Shown here: positions 1 to 4,666 of the stretch, one piece after another | Numbering within the stretch: the first letter of the stretch is position 1 | Layout: each line of letters begins with the position of its first letter | NCBI GenBank assembly: GCA_017528675.1 | Contig: JAFXOO010000402.1 | Location: 1 to 6,058 of the forward strand | Length of the DNA stretch: 6,058 bases | Origin: Oscillospiraceae bacterium | Lineage (GTDB): Bacteria; Bacillota; Clostridia; Oscillospirales; Ruminococcaceae | Direction: 5' to 3' | Made by a program: the position numbers and the translations under genes | Notes under the pieces: model-generated | Told to the model about the DNA's origin: nothing | The model's input: the letters and a program-made list of their open reading frames with translations, nothing else | The model's database searches: none

Positions 1-138
1 CAGCCAGATTTTTCGTCAGATTGTATAGAAATGACGCCGCTGGGCTGGCGCCCAGCAAGGAATTTCTGTGCAAGATGACGGAAAAGATGCAAGCAGATGT
101 GCCGCCAAGCCGCCAGGCGGGCTTTGTGCGGTGTTGCC
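1..138. repeat. Structured intergenic repeat, truncated by the window edge; terminal repeat at 123-138
   Basis: No gene is visible here. The right end (123-138) is a 16-base terminal sequence, GGCAACACCGCACAAA on the minus strand, identical to one end of the element at 1639-1709. Identity continues inward: 93-138 matches 1639-1684 in inverted orientation at 43 of 46 positions. Beyond that this copy has its own structure: arms 6-32 and 62-88 are inverted repeats (20 of 27 pair, and several of the rest would be G-U in RNA), enclosing a perfect 7-bp hairpin, 39-45 with 50-56, loop TGGC. The outer half lies beyond position 1. By analogy with the short copy it should end in a matching inverted terminus, which is inference. 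The repeat begins directly after the stop codon of the VWA gene. Short ORFs across it are not credible. Confidence 0.75.
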
Positions 139-1560
139 TTATTGCATCGGCTCCTCCGACAGCTCCTCGCTCTCCAGCACCAGGCTCATCGCCCAGGGCG
201 GGACATCGTAGGAATTGCATTCGTCATCGAGAAAGACGAATGCGGTCTTATATGCCGGCGGTACGCTCGGAAATCTGCCGAAACCGTCTGTGAAATAAAT
301 CATGCCCTTTAAATTGCGGAACTCCTTCCGGCGGATCAGCTCATCGACATAGCTGAATACCGGGCGGAAATCCGTTCCGCCAAGTCCCCGCAGCTTCATG
401 CTCTTAAGATACTCGTCAAACTCCTCCTGCGAGGTGATTTTTGCGTCCTCCTGCACCTCGGCATCGCACTGGATGATGTGGATATTGATGCGGGAAAAGA
501 AGCTCTCCTGTGCTTTCAGGATGTTGTAGGTCTTCTGGACGAAGCGCTGCACCGTAGCTCCTGCCACAGAACCGGAGGTGTCGATTGCGATGACAAACTC
601 CCGCACACGCTTCATTTCCTTGTATTCGAGCGGCTCCACCAGCGGCATGTTGCCGTAGAGCGTCATGCCGTAGGAATAGAAATTGTAGTCGAAGGTGTCG
701 TCATCAATGTGCATAACCTCGCCGTACACTGCGAATCTGCGCAAAAAATCGCCGTAGTCATACCGTTCCCGGTGGAGTGCCTTGAGATTCTGGAGCATGT
801 TGCCGGCCTTGTCGCCCCTGCTCTTGGAGAAGGATTCAAGATCGACCTGAATCTGGCGGGAAATGCGGTTCCAGGTGTTCCGTGCCTCCTGCTCGCTCAT
901 GGCACCGCCGCCCGATTCCTCGCCGGAGCCGTCACCCCCGGCGCCATTGCCCTGCCCATCCGGATCTTCTGCACTGCCGCCCCTGCCGGAGCGCCCGATG
1001 CGGTAGCCCAGCGGCGGCACATACCAGGGCGTGTGGTCGTCCATGTAAAACGCCTTCTGCATTTCGGCACACTGGATATCCGTAATGCCCTGGCTGAGAA
1101 AATACCGGTAGATATGCTCGGCATTCATGAGCCTGACCTTGCTGCGCAACGCCAGAAGCACCTGCGACTGGAGTCCCTCGCAGGAGTCCTCCAGGCAGGG
1201 AAGCCGGAGATCCCGGATCATCTGCTCCACGGCAATATCACAGGAAAGATCCCAGACATCCCGCCGGATATCCTCCCCGACATAGGGGTGCCGGAACACA
1301 CAGTGGAGCACCGAATGCAGGTACATCCTAGTGATGCGGCGATTGTTCACCGAAAAGATCCGCAGCACGCTGTAACTGTCAAAAAACAGATGGCGTGTGT
1401 CCGTTCCGATGCCGATTACGGGAAACGCCACCGGTACCAGACGGCTCACTGCACTGTCCATAAAGCGCAGATTCAGAAACAGGCTGTTGCGGGCATATTG
1501 CAGTACCTGACGGGCAAGCGCATCTGCACGCTCATTCTTTTCCTCCTGCTGGTTGTCCAT
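139..1560 (-). CDS. DUF2201-type putative metallopeptidase domain + VWA (MIDAS) domain protein
   Basis: This 473-residue soluble protein has two recognisable parts. Residues about 15-180 resemble the DUF2201 N-terminal putative metallopeptidase domain, including a helix reading HSVLH (82-86) with His91 and a following WDLSCDIAVEQ segment (103-113). A Gly/Ser/Asp-rich linker (188-219) follows. The C-terminal VWA domain (about 320-465) has a complete metal-ion-dependent adhesion site: DTSGS (327-331), Thr in GGTDF (394-398) and Asp in TDG (424-426). Family members usually pair with a MoxR-type AAA+ ATPase, the VWA domain acting as metal-dependent binding module in a chaperone-like pair; no such ATPase is in this window. 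The start at 1560 is preferred over an in-frame ATG at 1608, because GGAAGGGGG sits 6 bases upstream and the longer form would begin in a hairpin loop. The Glu expected in HExxH is Ser, so peptidase activity is doubtful. Domain assignment is good; cellular role is unknown. Confidence 0.85.
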   Translation of the reverse strand: MDNQQEEKNERADALARQVLQYARNSLFLNLRFMDSAVSRLVPVAFPVIGIGTDTRHLFFDSYSVLRIFSVNNRRITRMYLHSVLHCVFRHPYVGEDIRRDVWDLSCDIAVEQMIRDLRLPCLEDSCEGLQSQVLLALRSKVRLMNAEHIYRYFLSQGITDIQCAEMQKAFYMDDHTPWYVPPLGYRIGRSGRGGSAEDPDGQGNGAGGDGSGEESGGGAMSEQEARNTWNRISRQIQVDLESFSKSRGDKAGNMLQNLKALHRERYDYGDFLRRFAVYGEVMHIDDDTFDYNFYSYGMTLYGNMPLVEPLEYKEMKRVREFVIAIDTSGSVAGATVQRFVQKTYNILKAQESFFSRINIHIIQCDAEVQEDAKITSQEEFDEYLKSMKLRGLGGTDFRPVFSYVDELIRRKEFRNLKGMIYFTDGFGRFPSVPPAYKTAFVFLDDECNSYDVPPWAMSLVLESEELSEEPMQ

Positions 1561-1566
1561 GTCGTT

Positions 1567-1575
1567 CCCCCTTCC
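1567..1575 (-). promoter_or_regulatory. Ribosome binding site deciding the VWA gene start
   Basis: On the minus strand GGAAGGGGG lies 6 bases before the ATG at 1560. It favours this start over the in-frame ATG at 1608, which would add 16 residues and lies in a hairpin loop. Confidence 0.7.
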
Positions 1576-1587
1576 AGAAAATGGTGA

Positions 1588-1622
1588 AAGAAGCACTGCC
1601 GTCGCCACGCACAGTGCTTCTT
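1588..1622 (-). terminator. Terminator-like hairpin after the GGDEF gene
   Basis: A perfect 11-bp stem pairs 1588-1598 with 1612-1622 around a 13-base loop. On the minus strand the stem starts AAGAAGCACTG and ends CAGTGCTTCTT, followed by TCACC; an A-rich 5' side with a T-rich 3' side suits an intrinsic terminator, although the T tract is partly inside the stem and not long. It is best read as the terminator of the diguanylate cyclase gene, separated from that stop codon by the repeat at 1639-1709. It ends only 27 bases before the VWA start codon, so it could instead act as an attenuator or leader structure for that gene. It could also work weakly in the plus direction. Confidence 0.55.
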
Positions 1623-1638
1623 ATCGGATACGGCTTCC

Positions 1639-1709
1639 GGCAACACCGCACAAAGCCCGCCTGACGGCTTGGCTGCGCATCTGCACCACCAGTTCTGTGC
1701 GGTGCTGCC
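1639..1709. mobile_element. 71-bp MITE-like repeat with 16-bp terminal inverted repeats
   Basis: The ends 1639-1654 and 1694-1709 are inverted repeats matching at 14 of 16 positions (GGCAACACCGCACAAA and, on the other strand, GGCAGCACCGCACAGA). No coding capacity is present. The first 46 bases match 93-138 in opposite orientation at 43 positions, which shows a dispersed repeat family. The short length, terminal inverted repeats and intergenic position suit a MITE or REP-like element moved by a transposase elsewhere in the genome. No clear target-site duplication is seen. One end lies one base from the stop codon of the GGDEF gene. The interior pairs less well and lacks a T tract, so it is not a typical terminator. 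Confidence 0.65.
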
Positions 1710-1710
1710 T

Positions 1711-3624
1711 TTACTCCTTCCGCAGGTAGCGGGAGGTCTTCTTCTTCTTTTTCTTTTCGTACATCATCTGGTCGGCCGTCGTAATCATGTTGAACAGCGT
1801 CACACCCGGCTCGATGGGTGCAATATAAGTGCCGATGCTCGCTGACAGCTCATAGGGCTTGTTGATGATGTGGTTCTGGTCCGCCAGACGCTTGGCGAAG
1901 CGGTACTCCAGCGCCACAACCTCGTCCTCATTCGTGCCGATGCCCAGGATGATAAACTCATCGCCGCCGAACCGGGCACAGATCTGGCCGGGCAGGCAGC
2001 ATTCCTTGATGACGGCAGCAAGGCGTTGCAGGGCGAAATCGCCCTCCTTGTGGCCGTAGCTGTCGTTGATGATCTTCAGGCCGTCCATGTCGATGAAGGA
2101 TATCAGCAGCGGGTCACGGGTATCCTCGCACTTGCGGTAAATCTGATCTGCCTCACGGATAAAGCCGTTGCGGTTGTAGATGCCGCAGAGCGGATCAATG
2201 ACATAGAGCCTATCCAGCTCGCTGATGACATTGTTCAGATGAAGCAGCTTGCGGATATTCTCAATGGAGTTGGAAATATTCATCATCATCGAATGGCAGA
2301 GCATGCTCTTCATCGGGAAGGTGCTGCCGGTGATGATGTAGTAGCCAAGACAGCGCTCACGGAAATGCAGCGGAAGGAAGAAGCTCACATTGCCGCCGCC
2401 TTCAAGCGGGAGCGGGAACATGGAGGAGCTTGTGAATGAATCCACGCTGCCGATGCCGTCCTTTGACCAGATCAGGGGGGCACTCATCGTCTTGGTATAG
2501 CCGTAGATCTGGTAATCCTCTGCCGCTCCGCCGTGGAAGGTACTGTTCCACTCGGCGCACAGGCACAGACAGCACTGGTCACAGTCCAGATGATAGAGGA
2601 ATTTGCTGATGACCGCCTGGTTCTGTTCCGGCGTTTCCGCCTCGGCAAGCTCCGAGGTCATACGGTTGAGAATTGCAATATCCGAACGGCAGTTCTCGAT
2701 AACGTCAAACACACTCTTCTTGTAGGCGATGAAGTCCTCATCCTCCACCCGCTTACAGCCGCAGCTCTCCGTGAAGACCGGCTCTGCGCTGAGGGAAATG
2801 ACCTTTTCGGGATTCTCACCGTTTGCCGCTGCAAGCAGTGTCTCGCAGGCCTTATAGCCTGCATCATACAGCGGTCGTGAAACCGTGGTCAGTATCGGGC
2901 AGTAGTGGCGTGCACTGTAGGTATCGTCAAAGCCGGTGACGATGATGTCATCCGGGATGGTGTAGCCTGCCTTTTGCAGACGGCGCATGGCAGAGAGCGC
3001 CATAGCATCATTGGCGGAGACAATTGCATCCGGAAGCGGCATGCCGGAGTTCAGGAACGACTCCACTGCACGCTCACCGTCAATCGCACGGAACTCTCCG
3101 AAATAGACACGCCTTGCATCTGCAATCAGGCGGTGCTCCGCCATCACATGCAGAAACGCCTCGTAACGGGCCTGCGCCTCGGGGTTGGAAAGCGGGCCGG
3201 AGATGTAGTTGATCGTCCTGGCGCCGTGTTCCACGATGACATGCTGCACAATCCGGCGCATGGCTTCGATATTGTCGATTTTGATGTTATAGAAGTCCGG
3301 GTCGTCCTCACAGTCGAGGAATACGCCGGGGATTCCCGCCGCCTTGACACCGGCGATGATCTTCTTTTTCATTTCAGGATTGCAGATTGTGTTGGTCAGA
3401 AGCACTGCGCCGTCAAATTTTTTATAATTGATGAGATTGTAAATGTTGTACTCACCGATGTCATACTTGCCGTTGGAAATGACGCCGCCGAACGATGCAA
3501 AGCAGGTCACATTCGCATCCGCCTTCTTTGCACAGTCGATGATGCCGTCAATAACGCTGTTCTGGTATTCTTCATCAATACCAGCCGCAATGACAGCAAA
3601 GTGCCTGTATGGATGTTCTGCCAT
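1711..3624 (-). CDS. Soluble diguanylate cyclase with LacI-like ligand-binding domain (GGDEF)
   Basis: This 637-residue protein should make cyclic di-GMP from two GTP in the cytoplasm in response to a small ligand. Residues about 8-290 form a LacI/periplasmic-binding-protein-type sensor (AIVSANDAMALSAMRRL at 200-216, then DDIIVTGFDDTYSARHYCP at 225-243), but there is no N-terminal helix-turn-helix, signal peptide or membrane segment. A Cys pair (ESCGC, 286-290) closes this domain. Residues about 305-455 look GAF-like, and a helical linker leads to GGDEF (about 470-630). Catalytic features are intact: IDMDGLK (511-517) with metal-binding Asp512, Asn520, Asp529, and GGDEF at 553-557. The RxxD inhibitory site expected at 544-547 reads LPGQ, so product inhibition by that route is unlikely. 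No EAL or HD-GYP domain follows. The start has AGGAGG 7 bases upstream (3632-3637). I saw no confident promoter in the leader. The ligand is unknown; sugars are typical for the fold. Confidence 0.9.
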   Translation of the reverse strand: MAEHPYRHFAVIAAGIDEEYQNSVIDGIIDCAKKADANVTCFASFGGVISNGKYDIGEYNIYNLINYKKFDGAVLLTNTICNPEMKKKIIAGVKAAGIPGVFLDCEDDPDFYNIKIDNIEAMRRIVQHVIVEHGARTINYISGPLSNPEAQARYEAFLHVMAEHRLIADARRVYFGEFRAIDGERAVESFLNSGMPLPDAIVSANDAMALSAMRRLQKAGYTIPDDIIVTGFDDTYSARHYCPILTTVSRPLYDAGYKACETLLAAANGENPEKVISLSAEPVFTESCGCKRVEDEDFIAYKKSVFDVIENCRSDIAILNRMTSELAEAETPEQNQAVISKFLYHLDCDQCCLCLCAEWNSTFHGGAAEDYQIYGYTKTMSAPLIWSKDGIGSVDSFTSSSMFPLPLEGGGNVSFFLPLHFRERCLGYYIITGSTFPMKSMLCHSMMMNISNSIENIRKLLHLNNVISELDRLYVIDPLCGIYNRNGFIREADQIYRKCEDTRDPLLISFIDMDGLKIINDSYGHKEGDFALQRLAAVIKECCLPGQICARFGGDEFIILGIGTNEDEVVALEYRFAKRLADQNHIINKPYELSASIGTYIAPIEPGVTLFNMITTADQMMYEKKKKKKTSRYLRKE

Positions 3625-3652
3625 AATCAGCCCTCCTGGTGCTTTTTCGGTT

Positions 3653-3670
3653 CTGTGCAGTTTCGCACAG
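3653..3670. other. Short perfect dyad in the GGDEF gene leader
   Basis: CTGTGC (3653-3658) and GCACAG (3665-3670) form a perfect 6-bp inverted repeat with a 6-base spacer, between the upstream terminator and the ribosome binding site of the cyclase gene. It could be a regulator binding site or a small RNA hairpin. It has no T tract, and a 6-bp dyad can occur by chance. Confidence 0.3.
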
Positions 3671-3725
3671 CGCCGGGCAAATCGGTTGATTGATTTTATG
3701 AAAAATGCTGTTCAGCAGGTGATGT

Positions 3726-3751
3726 AAAAGGCGGCGCCCGGAGGTGCCGCC
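3726..3751 (-). terminator. Intrinsic terminator of the ECF S-component gene
   Basis: On the minus strand a 9-bp stem (3743-3751 with 3730-3738, one G-U pair, the rest G-C) closes a 4-base loop and is followed by TTTT (3729-3726). It lies about 36 bases downstream of the ECF gene stop codon, as expected for its Rho-independent terminator. It separates the transporter gene from the diguanylate cyclase gene transcribed next on the same strand. Confidence 0.8.
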
Positions 3752-3787
3752 AATCTTACCGGTGATCCGGAAATCCGTGCCGGAACC

Positions 3788-4444
3788 TTATGCAGTCTCG
3801 CCCGTTGTTTTCCCGGCGGAGACTTCTATCAGCTTAGCCTGATGCAGTCCGATGCCGATGGCACCGGTGAGCACTGTCGAGGAAATCATTTCCACCACAG
3901 CATTCACGCCGGCAAGCGCAGCCATAAATACGACCGCCGTAATCAGTGTCAGTTCGCTGATCTCGAACTTGGTCAGCAGGTTCTGTACATAGTCCGACTT
4001 TCCGAAGAAGATAACCAAAGAACCAAGGAACATCGCCGTGTTGAAGAATGCAGCACAGAAGCCCGTGATTGCAAATACCGGATACGGCGGCAGAACCTTC
4101 TGGAGTCCCTTGCAGAGCAGCCCGATGAACAGGCCGTCAAGCAGTCTCGGAACGAAGCACAGCACAAAGGTCAGGAACGGATTGACAGCAAACAGCGCAA
4201 TGAGCATCTTACTCGGCGCCATGCCGATGCCCATTGAACACAGGAAGCTGCCGATACCCCAGACAGCACCGATGATGGTACCGCCCGCAGGCCCGAGCGC
4301 AATGGCTGCGACTGCAACAGGAAGCATGGCGAACGTAATCTTCAGTTCACCAATCGCAAGCGAACCAATCGGCGTCATAATCATCAGCAATTCGATCGCC
4401 GTCAGTGCCCCAAGCAGTACAATGTTACGGGTAGTCTTTTTCAT
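3788..4444 (-). CDS. ECF transporter S component, probably pantothenate-specific
   Basis: A 218-residue integral membrane protein of the energy-coupling-factor S-component type. It binds a vitamin at the outer face and works with an EcfT membrane subunit and EcfA/EcfA' ATPases, which are not in this window and are normally shared and encoded elsewhere. About six hydrophobic segments are visible (near residues 8-25, 37-50, 52-72, 80-112, 120-147 and 165-200). The stretch after the first helix, IGELKITFAMLPVAVAAIAL (31-50), followed by GPAGG (51-55), is the typical S-component signature. The start at 4444 (MKKTTRN) is chosen over the in-frame ATG at 4513 because AAGGAGG lies 10 bases upstream and the extension is basic, non-hydrophobic and overlaps the leader hairpin. 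Pantothenate is inferred from the back-to-back coaBC gene, as PanT-type S components are often linked to coenzyme A genes; substrate residues were not checked. Riboflavin or another vitamin remains possible. Confidence 0.85.
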   Translation of the reverse strand: MKKTTRNIVLLGALTAIELLMIMTPIGSLAIGELKITFAMLPVAVAAIALGPAGGTIIGAVWGIGSFLCSMGIGMAPSKMLIALFAVNPFLTFVLCFVPRLLDGLFIGLLCKGLQKVLPPYPVFAITGFCAAFFNTAMFLGSLVIFFGKSDYVQNLLTKFEISELTLITAVVFMAALAGVNAVVEMISSTVLTGAIGIGLHQAKLIEVSAGKTTGETA

Positions 4445-4463
4445 ATTCAATTTTCCTCCTTGC

Positions 4464-4495
4464 GGGTTCCTCCGGAAGCGTTTCCGGAGTTTCCC
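4464..4495 (-). other. Leader hairpin directly upstream of the ECF gene Shine-Dalgarno
   Basis: On the transcribed strand CTCCGGAA (4489-4482) pairs perfectly with TTCCGGAG (4477-4470) around the loop ACGC, and GGG (4495-4493) can pair with CCC (4466-4464) across a 3-by-3 internal loop. The structure ends 2 bases before the AAGGAGG at 4455-4461. No T tract follows, so a terminator is unlikely. It could set mRNA stability or ribosome access, or be a protein-binding leader element. I do not match it to any known riboswitch. Confidence 0.55.
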
Positions 4496-4507
4496 AAATG
4501 TTACTGT

Positions 4508-4519
4508 TCCCATGTGGGA
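4508..4519. promoter_or_regulatory. Possible operator dyad just downstream of the ECF promoter
   Basis: TCCCA (4508-4512) and TGGGA (4515-4519) form an inverted repeat with a 2-base centre, about 10-20 bases downstream of the predicted transcription start of the ECF gene. The position suits a repressor site, but the dyad is short and no regulator is encoded nearby. Confidence 0.25.
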
Positions 4520-4533
4520 TACAATACATATAT

Positions 4534-4562
4534 ATTATAGCATGCCTGATTCAAAAAGTAAA
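4534..4562 (-). promoter_or_regulatory. Sigma-A-type promoter of the ECF S-component gene
   Basis: On the minus strand a perfect -10 box TATAAT (4539-4534) is preceded by TGC, giving an extended -10 element. A 17-base spacer separates it from the -35-like TTTACT (4562-4557), which matches TTGACA at 4 of 6 positions. Transcription should start near 4527, giving a leader of about 80 bases before the ATG at 4444. Confidence 0.75.
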
Positions 4563-4575
4563 GGGGTTGGCTATG

Positions 4576-4590
4576 ATTTTTTGAAAAAAT
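4576..4590. promoter_or_regulatory. Perfect A/T dyad between the divergent promoters
   Basis: ATTTTTT (4576-4582) and AAAAAAT (4584-4590) form a perfect inverted repeat around a central G, 14 bases upstream of the ECF -35 box and 16 bases upstream of the coaBC -35 box. The position and composition suit an UP element serving both promoters, or a regulator site controlling both genes. With loop size one, it is unlikely to work as an RNA hairpin, and neither predicted transcript includes it. Confidence 0.4.
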
Positions 4591-4605
4591 TCCCGCTGCG
4601 CTCAG

Positions 4606-4634
4606 TTGCTTTTTCAAGCGCCGTGTGCTATAAT
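4606..4634 (+). promoter_or_regulatory. Sigma-A-type promoter of coaBC
   Basis: A perfect TATAAT (4629-4634), preceded by TGC as an extended -10, lies 17 bases from a -35-like TTGCTT (4606-4611). Transcription should start near 4641, so the coaBC leader is only about 26 bases and has no room for a riboswitch. The layout mirrors the divergent ECF promoter, suggesting that both are constitutive or jointly controlled. Confidence 0.75.
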
Positions 4635-4666
4635 GGAGAGGAATACTACCCAAGGGAGGAAATGCC

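Noticed and set aside
478..1587. 369-residue plus-strand ORF opposite the VWA gene
   Set aside because: It is an antisense shadow: the minus-strand frame has clear domains and a ribosome binding site, while this translation shows no recognisable motif.
1561..1608. Upstream start adding 16 residues to the VWA protein
   Set aside because: The ATG at 1608 lies in a hairpin loop without a good ribosome binding site, whereas GGAAGGGGG precedes the ATG at 1560.
1639..1709. Repeat element read as the intrinsic terminator of the cyclase gene
   Set aside because: Its ends pair, but no T tract follows on either strand, a second copy exists, and a better terminator-like hairpin is at 1588-1622.
1738..1760. 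Lysine run near the cyclase C-terminus as a frameshift or slippage site
   Set aside because: It is encoded by mixed AAG/AAA codons near a natural C-terminus and the frame stays intact to the stop; a basic tail is common.
2905..3693. 262-residue plus-strand ORF opposite the cyclase sensor domain
   Set aside because: It is an open frame arising from codon bias on the other strand; no ribosome binding site or motif supports it.
3680..3715. TAAAAT as a -10 box for the cyclase gene
   Set aside because: No acceptable -35 box lies 16-18 bases upstream, so I did not call it as a promoter.
4445..4513. Upstream start adding 23 residues to the ECF S component
   Set aside because: The extension is basic, covers the leader hairpin and Shine-Dalgarno, and the inner ATG has AAGGAGG upstream.
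4445..4527. Riboswitch in the ECF gene leader (FMN, thiamine or other)
   Set aside because: The leader is only about 80 bases and shows one simple hairpin without the conserved cores of the known vitamin riboswitches.
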